DNA from: Triglochin maritima
Taxonomy: Eukaryota > Streptophyta > Magnoliopsida > Alismatales > Juncaginaceae
Direction of reading: 5' to 3'
NCBI GenBank assembly: GCA_963682175.1
Contig: OY821789.1
Span: forward strand, 33,610,188 to 33,674,187
Length of the DNA: 64,000 nt
The notes below the pieces were generated by a model, which was given only the letters and a program-made list of their open reading frames with translations, was not told the DNA's origin and did not search any database. The position numbers and the translations under genes were made by a program. Below are positions 46,946 through 59,800 of this stretch, piece after piece. Positions within the stretch are counted from its first letter, which is position 1. Every line of letters begins with the position of its first letter.

Positions 46946-46974
46946 GGGGTATTTTGGGGAGAAGTTAAATCATA

Positions 46975-49900
46975 AAGACCTCCTTCTTCAGCTACTTCTA
47001 CTTGTCCCTCAACTTGGGCTCTCTCTTCTCCAACACATTCCTAAGCTACATAGAAGACAAGGGTCATTGGGCAATTGGATTTTGGCTCTCTAGTGCCTCA
47101 GCTCTAATGGGATTGGTGTTGTTTCTTGTTGGTACACCTTGGTATAGGCATTTCAAACCAGTGGGGAACCCTTCGGCTAGGGTGGGGCAGGTTGTGGTGT
47201 CTGCTTATAGGAAGTCTATGGTCCGGATGCCACCTGATGCCAAAAGTGAACATCTTTATGAGGTGGATTCGGCAGATTTTGATGGGAAGAATGTTTGTAG
47301 AAAGATTTTGCATACCCAAGTTTTAAGGTAAAATACTAATTACTTCAATTTTATGAGATACTTTGTAATCCATTTCATGTACATGTGTGAATCGTGTGAT
47401 AGATGAAGATTATTTAGCTATATATGAACAATATGGATTAGGATTATATAGCTATAAATGAATAGTATGGGTTACAATGGACTCAAAAGTGGAATCGATT
47501 CATTTCGGTACCAAGTGATATTGTTTTTGTCTACCAGTAGGTCCCACATCATACAATGTAAGTATTTAGAGCATCAGTAACGGGTCGTCCAGCGTTGGAC
47601 GACCCCGACGACCGGGTCGAAAACGGTAGTCGCCCCCTCACGTTTTTTAAAGTATTTTTTTGATTTTTTAAAAATTAGTTTGAATCTTTTTTATTTATTT
47701 TTTGAAAACGTGTTTTCTAATTGTTTTGATTTTTTAGATTTTTTTTTAAAATTTTCCAAAGTCGACTACGAAATTATGTGGCGGAGAGAGATGAGTTGTA
47801 GTGAGTTGTGGTTAAGAGGTGAATAATGTAGGAAAAAGAAGAAAATGGGTTGGGAGAGAGAAATCCGACGTGGATGAAAAAGAAAACTGACGTGGAAGAG
47901 ATAGAGAAAGTTCATGATCAGGTCGTGAAGGTCATGGTTACTGAAATATATGGATCTTAGCGCAAGTAAATCAACAAGTGGATCCCAGTCCAACCTCTAT
48001 TCTCTTTGTGCAGTTTGTGTACACGTGAATTAGGCATTTTAGTTATTTATATATATGAAAAATAATTTCATGTCTTGATCAAATATTTATCAAACGGTTG
48101 TGCCCTTTTTTTTAAGATCTAAATATGTACTGGCCAAATATGTTATCTAAAATATATCTTAGATATTATGATTTTCAACCTTCATGAACAACTCGAATCA
48201 TAGATCAAAATCTGGATTATTCACTGCATTGAAAATCTATCTTCTATTAAAAGAATTTGACCGAACTTTACCCTCAAATAAATAGGTCCCTGACATTTTT
48301 GATCTATAGATATTCTGTAGATTGACTACTAAATTCTAAGATACCATGCACATATATGTACATGAACAGATTCTTTGACAAAGCTGCTATAGTAGTTGAT
48401 TCAAGAGATTTCACCCAAGAGGGTCAAGACCACACCACAAATGACCCATGGAGGCTATGCACAACAACACAAGTAGAAGAAGTAAAATGTGTGATCAGAC
48501 TCCTCCCCATATGGCTCTGCACCATACTCTACTCAGTGGTGTTCACCCAAATGGCATCTCTCTTCGTGGTGCAAGGCTCAGCCATGGACCTCAACCTACT
48601 AGGCTTCAGAATCCCAGAATCAAGCATGTCTGCTTTTGACATAGCAAGTGTGGCAGCCTTCATTGTGTTGTACAAAAGTGTGATCAACCCAATGGCTTGT
48701 AGGCTCCAAAAAGGTGGCAAAGGCCTCACTGAACTCCAAAGAATGGGAATTGGGCTTGTTCTTGCAGTTGCAACCATGATTGCTAGTGGGCTTGTGGAGC
48801 ATTATAGATTGAGAAAAGTTGTTGGTGGTGGAAACCTTAAGTGTGTTTTGGCAGGTAAACCTTTTTTCTTGAACACCTTCTTTTCAATTTTTCAATAATG
48901 GTTAAAAGAGCCTCCGATTTACAGTAATTTTTTTATCGAGCAATTCTTAGAGTTAACTTTTAATGCTTCCTTTGTGTGTTCATTTTGAGCCAAAATAGAC
49001 AGCTAATGGCTTGAAGCTTTAAAAGTCCACATATGAAGTTGAATCCACTGTATGTCAAAATTAGGGTCGTAAATGGACGGTTCGTGGACGGTTATAGGGT
49101 TTACCCATGATCTTACCCGTCTAATTAAACGGTCCATGGTTCGGTCCATGGTTCGGTTAGAAACTCATTTATTTTTACATCTACCCATGACTCTACTCGT
49201 TTAATTTAATTAAACATTCACACATAATGACGATATAAAATATAATCTAAACATTCACAAATTCATATAAAACATCACACATCCACACATAACGACGATA
49301 ATAAAACAAAAAATTATATGTATATAATATATATAACAAAAAATTATATATATATATATATTCATTATGTTTCGCGGTTAAACGGTTAAACGGATTGGTT
49401 AAATCATGGAACATTATCGACCATTTATTAAACGATTATGATTTTCACAACCCTTATCCGTCCATTTACTAAACGGTTATGATTTTCACTACCCGTGACT
49501 TTACTGTTGGGACGGTTAAACGGTTTTGACCCTACCTATTTACATCCCTAGGCAAAATGAATTTCAGAAGAGCACATCTAAGAATTTGGATTGAATTAGA
49601 AACGTATTATATTATGGCAAACAAGTTGGTATTGAAGTTATTTCCAATGAAGGATGTATGAGAAATTATTCTAATTTTTTGTATTATTAAATTGACCAAA
49701 ATCAAGATGCAAACCATATGGTTGAGAAGGTGATTATCCCAATGTTAAAGATCTACAAGTTGAGCTAACTCAGTTGAGTTTGTGTTACACAAGGTTCCAC
49801 AATACACACTCTTGGGTGCATCAGAGGTGTTCATGTACGTCGGCCAGCTCAAGTTCTTCAACGGACATACTCCGGACGGATTGAAGACCTTTGGGAGTGC

Positions 49901-50171
49901 ACTTTGCATGACTTCCATGTCTTTTGGGAACTACGTTAGTACTCTCATTGTGAGTGTTGTGATGGCTCTCACTAAAACTGGGAAGAGCAAGGGTTGGATT
50001 CCTGATGATCTTGATGAGGGTCGTTTGGACAAGTTCTACTTCTTGTTGGCTATACTTACTAGTGTTGACTTCTTCGTGTACTTGGCTTGCGCGAGGTGTG
50101 TTAGAGAGAAGACGTTGGAAGGACGATGTCAGTCTCAAGGGCAACATATCAACCATATTTCTGGTGTCTAA
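46975..50171 (+). pseudogene. 5'-truncated NRT1/PTR family (NPF7-like) transporter gene
   Basis: Three exons are in phase: 46975-47327, 48370-48854 and 49774-50171, encoding 411 residues with no stop. Recognisable blocks: FFSYFYLSLNLGSLFSNTFL and HWAIGFWLSSASAL (membrane helices); RFFDKAAIVV after the first intron; CTTTQVEEVKCVIRLLPIWL and SVVFTQMASLF; KGLTELQRMGIGLVLA; VPQYTLLGASEVFMYVGQL and GSALCMTSMSFGNYVS. These match the C-terminal two thirds of NPF7 proteins (nitrate/potassium transporters such as NRT1.5), which are about 600 residues. Roughly the first 200 residues, including the ExxER-type motif region, are absent: homology begins mid-exon right after the broken TIR at 46974. The stretch before VPQY (EFVLHK) diverges from the usual SIFWQ. 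Without a start exon it is probably dead. Confidence 0.85.
49062..49550. mobile_element. hAT-type element in an intron of the NPF gene
   Basis: Ends read TAGGGTCGTAAATGGACGG and, in reverse complement, TAGGGATGTAAATAGGTAGG. Flanks are GTCAAAAT (49054-49061) and GGCAAAAT (49551-49558), an 8-bp duplication with one mismatch. The 489-bp interior is AT-rich with repeated AAACGGTTA pieces and no coding capacity. Confidence 0.78.
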
Positions 50172-50800
50172 ATTGAAATTTACCGTGTTTGATTCTTTGC
50201 AACAATAACAAATGTATTCTTCTCTTGGTTAGTCTGATTAGCTTGTGCTCTATGGACATAATCACACTTGAAACTGATTCAAGCAGGCATGATTATGGAG
50301 AGAAATACGTCAGTAGTAGCTTCTGGATGGTTCAATAATCAATAGTAGTAAAAAGAGAAAAACACAAAAACATCATAATTTACCTCACAATATTTACAGA
50401 AAATTAGACAGCGTGATTATCCGACCATTACAATTATTCAAATGATAACGAAAAAAATTAGTCACCAAAACTTCAAAATCCACTCTCAAGGAGGTGACAA
50501 TTAAAAGAAATGCCAGAAAGAAATTGGCATTCGCGTTGAAGGCTAAAACCCACAAAAATTAATACAATACAAGCTGATAGCCTTATTCTTACTGAAGCTG
50601 CACCACGGCGGTTTTATGGACACTATACAGAGCAACTTTACAAATTTCCAAAAAAAAAGAAAAAAAGATCTCACTCCCCTCTAGATTTTATACAGATCCC
50701 ACAACAAGAAACTGTACAAAGTATACTCTATAACAATCATCTATCCTATGCGTGAAAAATATATTGTTTCAAATAAGCAAAACCTGAAATTTTCTCTATA
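50172..50800. other. short interval between the convergent NPF and GRV2 3' ends
   Basis: About 630 bp separate the two stop codons. It should hold both 3' UTRs and polyadenylation signals. AATAAA-like motifs can be seen, but I do not assign them. No other gene is visible. Confidence 0.6.
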
Positions 50801-53800
50801 TTATCGCCCATCTTGGCTTCCATTAAAATTGGCAGCAGCAGAAGGGAGCCTTGCAACAGCCGGCTGTGCCGCAGATGGAAGAGCATACGTTATTCGTGCT
50901 GAAGAGCTCTCTATTAGTCCAGCAACTCCAGCGGCAGCAGACTGAGCATTAGAAGGAAGAAAGAGGTCGTGTCGCTGATCCTTGTAAGCTCTCCATACCT
51001 GCCAGAGTAATTATGTCAAAAGAGATAACTACATGTTTATCCACGTCGGCCCATTTTTTACTTTTTACTTTGGAGCTAAGCTTAGTTCGTAAAAAAATCA
51101 ACCATTTGAAATAAGAGCAACATATAAAGTTTATATGAAAGGTAGACACGCAAGATGCTTATTATCAAGTTGGGGTAGTTTCGGGATATAATGAAGATTA
51201 TCGAATTTGAAAGGTTTGACCAGCTTTTCCTCATCTTCAACAAATTAGTGAAAGCACACTTTCACTTCAAAAAGAAATTGATGTTTAAAAATATTTAAAC
51301 TACCTGCTTGCTACTAGCTAGGTAAAAATCTGAGTATCATATTAACAGTTTCATAGGTTAGGTGTCAAAAGAAAGTCAAGATACCATCATCTGCTGACTA
51401 GGAAAAGATCTTGGTAAGTTTTCAAAGTTTTGTAGGCGGTAGAAATTAAGAGACAAAATACATACATCTGAAGCATCCAATATATCACGAACTTTAGCAC
51501 AATGGGCACCTTCTGCGGCAAATGCATGTAATACCTGAATCAAAAAGCAGCTCTTAGGATTAGCTACAATATCTAGAAAGATGGACTAAACAATGGAACA
51601 CCATGAATATGAATAATAAGAATGTGCTATGTTTTGTACTCCCTCCTCACAAACCGTCATTAATGTAAAGTGTAAACACAATTTCAGACACAAAAATACT
51701 GAAGCCTCTAACCTTGAAAGCTCTTTAAGACTTCCCCCACAAAATCATCTTAAACTACTAATTTTGAATCTTCTCTATCTTAAAATATGTGGTAATGTGG
51801 TCGTGATGTTTCATCAGTGTTAGAAGTTTGGTGTCAAATTGGTGGCAAAAAATATTAGAACAGCAGCAAGTAAGCAGTACTGCAAACCTCGACAGCAAGT
51901 ACACGCCCTATAGATGCTTCAGACTCATTCCACTTCATTTGAGTACAAAGGCCATGTCTTCCTCCAGCTCTCCAGTCAAGTATTCCTAGGAGTACTTCAA
52001 CAAGGCCAACCCTAATTGTTACATCAATCAAATATGATTAAAATGGTGAAAAATATCATGCATATGTTGTTCTGACAAAACTAGCAAGTTGAGCTCAAGA
52101 GAAAAGAGACTCTGTTTCCATGAAATGACTTTCAAGGGTTTATTTTTTGATAAGTGGCTCTTTTGAGTTATTTGGCAACTTTGAATTCTTCATGAAGAAT
52201 TTAGTTGTGATTTTGGACTTCCACCAGTTCCACCTTTTTTTATCGGTATCACCAGGTCCACCTTTTTTATCAGTATCACCAGGTCCACCTTTCTAACCAT
52301 GTACTACCTTTCTTCCTCTCCATGAAATATACCATTATATCACTTCAAAATTTATGGTTAGTAAAAACTTCTGCTTCAATTTATGCTACTACATTCACAT
52401 CCATAAGTTCAGCTTCCTAAGTATTAACACATGAACTTCAATTTAGCTTGTCAAAAAAAACTTCAGAGAACAAAATTTTATCTGATGAGTCATGGCATCA
52501 ACATTGCACATAAATATACATCGGATGGGCCAAACATTTTGAAAATATATCAACCAACAGCATGACCACAAGTAATATTCAGATATATTTGAAAACACTA
52601 AAAGTTACGGAGTACAATGAGAAAACCTCAAATAATTGGTGGATTACCTTTAAGAGCAGTTTGATATGCTCAACCAACAAATACACTACTTTAGAGACCG
52701 ATACCAGAAAAACACAAGCAAGAATGACATGACATCAAAACAATCATTAAGAGATATATTGGCATGATTAGGAATTGAAGGACTTACTTCGAGACCAATA
52801 CTGGAAAAACACAAGCAAGAATGACATGACATCAAAACAATCATTAAGAGATATATTGGCATAATTAGGAATTGAAGGACTTACTTCAACCCTTGTGCTA
52901 CAAGTGAATCTCGAGCACGGTTTCCAGAAACAACAACACGTTTTAAAGTTTCAAGTGCTAATATACTCCCTCCATGCCATCCAATTGCTTTCATTAACAG
53001 TGGAACAACCTGACACAAGAAAACATCATGTTAGCAGCATTCACTAGGGCAAAACAGTTCAAAACGGATTAAGTACAGAACTTAAAACCATCCTAGACGA
53101 TCAACATGAAAGTTGCCTAATGTTTAGGTAGTTACTGATCATGAGATATAAGCTATAGCTGTTACAATAGCTTGTATGTAGCACCTAGTTACTTATGATG
53201 TTTAGTGAATTGCGATATCCGATATCAACAGACTGCTGTTATCAGGTGTAACATCACAAAATAAGGTGCAACAATGAAGTTGGAATAATTAAGAGACGGG
53301 AAACTGGCAAAGAGCAAAGTTTATATTAATGTTTTCTTTTACTTCTATGCTTGATCATGCACCAGGAACATTTGACATTAGCCACAGATGATTGTAGTGC
53401 AGCCTTATGGGTTGTACTAGGATCATTTGGCATTTTTGATAGCATACATACCTGAGGAGTTCCTATACTTGTGGCTGCCATAGCTTCAGCACAAGTTGTA
53501 CTTGAAGCAAGCTGATGTAGGACGCGCAAACAACTAAGACGAACTCGTTCTTGAGGAGTTGGTGTTGAATCTTTTGATTGTTCATCATTACTGACATCAC
53601 TAGGGTGATCACTCCCATTTTCCAGTTCTTCAGATGACATTGTTTCTCGTCTTCCCTCAAAAGCCATAGCAGCAACAAGCTTCGGGACATAACCCAGGAA
53701 CCCAACATGGTCCGCAAGTGCAGGGTGCACTCGCAACAGTGACACAAGTGCAGCAGACAGAAGCAAAGGTAGATCACAATCAACAACGGCTTGTGCATCA

Positions 53801-56800
53801 TAATGTGTAGCTGCAACTGAGGAAACATATTGATCCAGCAATCCCTCCAAAAATTTTCTGGGATTTCTTAAAGGGAATTTAGGATCCTTCAAAAATAGTC
53901 TTACATAAATACCTCCAACCTGTAAAAAAAATAAAGCATGGATACTTAGACTGAAACCTTTGATGTTAAAAGCTAAGTGTAACCGATTTATACAGGTACC
54001 TGTGGTTCATCTCTCATTTCTTGTTGCCCAGATGCCTGCTCAGGTATGTCCCAGTCAACAACACGCCCTTTCATTTGTTCATGAAAGAGGTCTGACGCCA
54101 TAGTCACCAATTGTGCAGAGAGAGAAGCTGCCATTGCAGGTGTCCATACAAGTTCTGGGGTTTCGGTTGTTTGATCAAGAATGGCAACAACTGCTTCACC
54201 AGGTCCATCCTTGACAGCAGACACTAAACCATCTGGTAAAAATCTTGCCAACGTTATAGCAACCCTCGGGCCATGCATTGGTTGTCCCAGAAGTTTCCCC
54301 AACAGTGATGCAGCAGCTGCCCTTTGTAACAAAGGTATTTCTTCTGCAAAAAAAAATCCATGTAAGCATGTATACTATTCTTGTGAGAAATTATCCAGAA
54401 GCACTGCAATGAGATATCTGAGATGAGTTTTTTTTGGATCGGACTGAGATGAGTTACTTGTAGGCACAATGACATCATTAGATTGGTCTGAGATTGTTTT
54501 GTAATTAATGCCAGTCAATATGGAATGTTCATTGCTCGGCTGATACCCAGTGGAACAAGAATGCTTCTGTTTCTCAACCTCATGAAACTACTAGGTGAAA
54601 CCATATAAAAGGGGATTCACATTTGTAACTATTGCCTAAGGCAACTAATTCATCCACGAAATCCCTGTTAATTGTATTGCTCTTCTTGGGGGGGGAAATA
54701 AAAAGGTTGAAAATCTGAATGCTGTCCTGTTGGTACTTGGTACAGTATCAAAAAATGTACTGTTACCATTCAAAAAGTACATGTTGCGGCTTTGAACCTT
54801 AGAATGATAAAAGAAATTTAGGAAATATTCACCTTGGACAGGTAAGAGAAGTTCAAGAATATATACAACTCCACCATGCTTAGCGGCAGCCCATGCTAAC
54901 TCAGGTGTGCTTGCTAAGGCATAAAGAACATGCAGAGCACCTTCTCTGCAAGGTGGAGAGCAATGAACCATTTGTAATAGTAGGATGAGATTTTTCTGCT
55001 CAGCAACCATAGCCTCCAAGCAAGGGGCATATGCTGTTAACAGAGAAAGTACACCTAAAGAAAGTTGAACGACCCTTTCATCTGGGAACCGTGCAGTACA
55101 GCACTCAAAAATAGGCACAAGCTGTTCCTTGGTAGAAAATACTGCTGCCAAACATGGATTGCTTGTTAAAAGATTCTGCAAAATAAACAAGTTCAATTCC
55201 ATTTATATTTTGTTTGCATCGGCAAGTAAAATAAATAGTAGTCATTATCTACCTGAAGAGAAGTTAATCCCATTTGAAGATTCTTCACCAGTTTAAAATT
55301 CTGACCAAGCACCTCTCCTTCAATCGAACATGTTAAAGATTCTCTAAGTTTTCTTTCATTACTTTCATTCTCATCACCATTTTCAAGCTCAGAATGCTCA
55401 ATATTAGAGCCACTGGTACTGGATTTTGTCTCAACATTAGATTCTCGCAAAAGTTCAGAAACAAGACCAGATATGAACTCAAGAAGAGCAATACAGAAAG
55501 CATCCGGTTCACTTATTTCAAAGTTTGGCTGGTCATTATATACCCTTAGATACACATTGCCAACATGAAGCTCATTCGATAGAGCCTCATGCATGAAGGA
55601 TTGTGCTTCTGTCAAATCATACGAGCCATCAGGCCCCAGATTCGCACGTTGCTCGTCAACAAATTTAAGTAGCTCCGTCCGGGTTGATGAATTCCAGATG
55701 ATCTACATCAAGAAAGAAAATATTACATGTGATTGCAGCCAAATGGTAGTAAGATAAGTGTATGACAAGATATTGGAATTTTAAAAAAATTAAAGAAAAG
55801 AACCGGCGGCGCCTACGACGAAGGTTGTACAGCAACAGTAGCACCGGACAACTCTTTCAATAAGTTTCTCAAAAGAACTAAAAATATAATGAATTCAGTA
55901 AAAAAAAAAATGGTGATTGTGGCTTGGCGACCGTGAAGTAATTTATAGGTGTAGATCAACATCTCAGTTTCTTCAACAGTTTAAGAAGCACTATGTACTA
56001 TGGAGTGGTTGGGAAACTTTAAGTTTTTTTGGGTGGACACGTCGGCCATCACATATTGGGAGAAGTGCATCTTTATGTTGTTTTAAGTATATATACAACA
56101 TAAATGTTCTTTTGAGATGTTTAAAATATTAAATTCCTAGATCTTCAAGGGAGAACTGAAGGAAGTTTATGAATTGATTCCTATAGTACACTTCTGTCAT
56201 GTCAAACTCTTGCAAATGCTCCATGCTCTGCAGACTTTTTGTTAACCAAGAACGGCTAACGCCCCAACAAACCTGCTTACGGGGTAACAAGAGCACTGAG
56301 CAACTCCAAAGACTATCACTTGAATGGTTCCTTGTGATTTGAAGGTGTCACTGCCACCTTAAACAATTAAATCCTGATTCCTTCAGAACATGGCGATGTT
56401 ACCTATTTTACCTATACCAATTTACTTGTATATGCAAACAACTGCCTCTTGTATACTGATGAAACCTCTTGAGACTCTGAACATAAAACAAAATCATGTT
56501 TCTTAATTTGTTATGTATCACTACATATTTGGATCCCCTGCAAACAACCTAGTACAAGTACAACGGGTCGCAAGCCAGCTACTTTACAGTCAATGCTGAA
56601 CTACTGGTATACAAGGAAGAAACCACCCAGTAAGAAATCCAAGCGTAACATTCCGGTCTACAACCACCAATCATGTTGGCTACCACTTTCCTAAAGTCCT
56701 TTACTTTATAATGATTCAACAAGGACTCCAACTACAACTAAATCAATATTTGAAACCAATATAATAAAAGCACAATGCAGATATTTACCTCTGGAGACTC

Positions 56801-59800
56801 CAAATTTGAATTCAGGCTTGATAGAAGTTCTTTTAATTGTTGATGTTTGAGCATACTAGCATGCTTGGGAGTGAGCAAAGCTTTAAGTGCAGCAGCAGCA
56901 GTTTTGTTATAAGGTGATGATATTTCATCACAATAAACACCACTAATTTTGGCAAGAGCTTGAGAGGCATTCAATGCATGAACATTTTTTGCAATTTGTA
57001 CACTAGAACCAACACCATGTGCCTCCGTTACATCGTTCTCAGCAGCTGTCGCATCATATTGAAGCAGCAAGGGCAAAACGTACCTGAAAGAAATATAGAT
57101 TAAGCAAACACAGTTAGGAAAATAGATTACAAACTGAAAATAATAGTCTGAGTAATAAAATTTGGATCACACAAACAAATCCAAGATGCCTTGAGTACTA
57201 AGAATCGGTACATGTGTGAGGGAGATTCTTATGCTAATATTACAAACAAAGAACGACAGGAGGTCAGACGTGTAGAGTAAATCATACCAAAGAACACCAG
57301 CTCTGAGTAAGGCATTCTGCAAATCAGATGATACAGAAACACATGCTGCGGTTTGCAGAGCAGCATCAACAGCAGAAGGTATGAGTTCCAGTTCAGTGCA
57401 ATGAACAATATCCTCAATCAATCCTCCAAATTTGAGAATTTCTTCTCTTGCATTCTCAAACTGACTTAGGACAGAAAAAGTGTGCATAACATTGGCAACA
57501 ATAAGAGCAGCTGGATCATTGGCAGTAGTAGTAGGCTGGACAACACACATGCAGCGGGAGAGAAGAGTAGCCAAAAGTGGGATTCCTTCGTCTCTGACAA
57601 GCTCTTCTCCATTCAGTGCAGATGACTCGCACCTGAATTGGAAGAACTCGTTATAAAATGAACTTGACTAAATAAGGTTTTATCAGAAGGCACTGGCAGC
57701 TAATCATTGCTTACGTTAGCCAAATGAGTTCTGACGCAGCAACAAGAAGAGTTGCCCTATCAGATGAAAGAAAATTGCTATCATTTTTATCCACGGTGAT
57801 AGCATTGAGCAACATAGGGTAGCCAGCATATTTGAAAGGTTCCAAGACATTGCCATGGCGTCTGTATAAGATACATTGACTTTTCAGTAGAAGCAACAGC
57901 CTCCATGTCTGTGGGCCTTGTAGTCCTTGCATTGTAGCCTATAGAAGCATAAGGCAAAGTAAAATATATATTCTTTAAATTACAACTACAACTTCATTCC
58001 TTTTGTAATGAACCACATGAGACAACTACAATGACTACTTTTAATGGCATCATATAGTGTCAAACTAATGGCCTTTTCTTTTGAAGATTTCATTTACCAT
58101 TGTCCTCTTGTAATGAACTGTATGAAATATAGTTTTTATCAGTAAAAAAACATATAGCCATATAGGTATTAACCAGATAATTTTAAAGGGGAAAAGAACG
58201 TCTATCGTGTATAGTGCTTTTAAGGTATTAACCAGATAATTCAGATGGGGGAAGAAACACCTATCCTGTATAGTGCTTTTAGTTAACCACTTAATCATCG
58301 TATCACTGTAGCACCAAATAAGATGAACATGTTCTCCAGCATTTTCCAGGAAAGTAAGTACCTGCAACCTCTCATAAGCCTTCTGTACAGCAACGAACTT
58401 CTCCCTTCCTTCAGGGTTTTTGTCAGGGTGGTATCGCATTGCAAGTTTCCTATATTGTCTTTTAAGCTTTTCCTCGTCGATATTTCTAATTTGTTTAGAA
58501 GTATTAGAGTAGTCTTCAACTCCAAGAGATGATGTACCATCATCTATAAGATCATTCAGTGATATTTCCAAAATTTTAAGAGCATCTTCCTCTGACAGAT
58601 CCATTGGCCGTCGAGTCAATTCTTCACGCCACATAACAAGCAAAGATTGAAGAAACTCAACATGCTCTACAATAGGCCAATTTGGAAACCTCAATTCATC
58701 ACACAAGTTCCGAAGATAATAGCGGTGACACCACATTTCATCTCTTAACTCCGGATAAGTAACAGGAGGCATTGGGGCATAATCATATAGTGCATGGCAA
58801 TGTTGAGGTAATTTTTGGGGGAAATCACCAAGATGCTGCAAAACCTGTAAGGAAAATGCACATAAATGGCAGCAGATCAACATGGGAAATCCTAAGATCT
58901 TAAGTTCAATTACTCAATAAAAGTTGCCATGTTAAAATTTGAAAGATCAACCTGACGTATCAAATGTTCTGCTCGCATCTTATGCGTCCAAATGATTTCA
59001 GGAGTATCAGAATCAGAAACCATGGCAGCTGCAAATGCGGATGGCCCACTTCGTTCTAATACATACAGCAAGGATTCTGGAAGAAGACCACCCAGCACAC
59101 TACACTTCGCCAAATGCAAGGAAGACGAAAGTGCAGACTCTTCTCCACCGTGAAATGCTTGATGGACATGTGTCATCGAGAAGAGCTGAGCAATTGAAAG
59201 GAGATTGGACCCAGGATATGCCAGGGCAAAATAGAAGGCACCTGTACTGTAAAGTCTTATCATGGCCTTCGGGTTTCTAGTTACAATAGACTTTAGCAAA
59301 GATGCAGCACTCTCCACAATGCTAGGCTCACCTGTCAGCATGGCCTAAAACACAGACAACAAATGAGTACGGAAATAATGCTGTTAATCAATTTGTTGAT
59401 AACACCAAAATATGCTAAAGCTATGTGGTATTTAGTTGCAAATAAGCCGTGAACCACCTTATAAAAACTTTTGCACATCGTTTGACGAGAAAACTGTCAA
59501 GGCATCATGCTGATATCCGATGTTCCTAATTATTTGTATAATAATAGATTTAAGGCTTCTAAGAATACCAACCTTATTATATCTTGCCCAGCCAAGATGG
59601 TTTAGCCAGTTAGCCCAATAAGCAACTGAATTGTAGAGTATATAAAGCCTTACATGGCGTTCCTGCCAACTAGGCACAAATACAAGCCTTGATGGAGTGG
59701 TTGGTTGTCAATGAGATACTAGAACACAATTATGACATCAACTGCAAGGGAAAGAAATGTTGGGCTAACATAGAATATCTCTGACCTAATCATGAAGGAA

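Larger units (their letters stand above)
44837..46974. mobile_element. TIR element related to 38810-43916, right end truncated
   Basis: The left end (44837-44966) begins GGAAAATTTCACTTTTTATA and continues CATTTCTCCTCAAAATACCT and CTGCATAAATCGTGAGA. The right end (about 46921-46974), in reverse complement, shows only the inner part (AACTTCTCCCCAAAATACCC, CTACATAAACCGTGG) and stops where coding sequence of the NPF gene begins. About 80 bp of the outer right TIR is therefore missing. The interior is two GGTCC-rich ~290-bp repeats and tandem arrays; no gene is recognised. Confidence 0.72.

Noticed and set aside
47575..47950. possible MITE in the first visible NPF intron, starting GAGCATCAGTAACGGG
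   Set aside because: Only about 8 bp (CAGTAACC-like) match at the other end and no target duplication was found.
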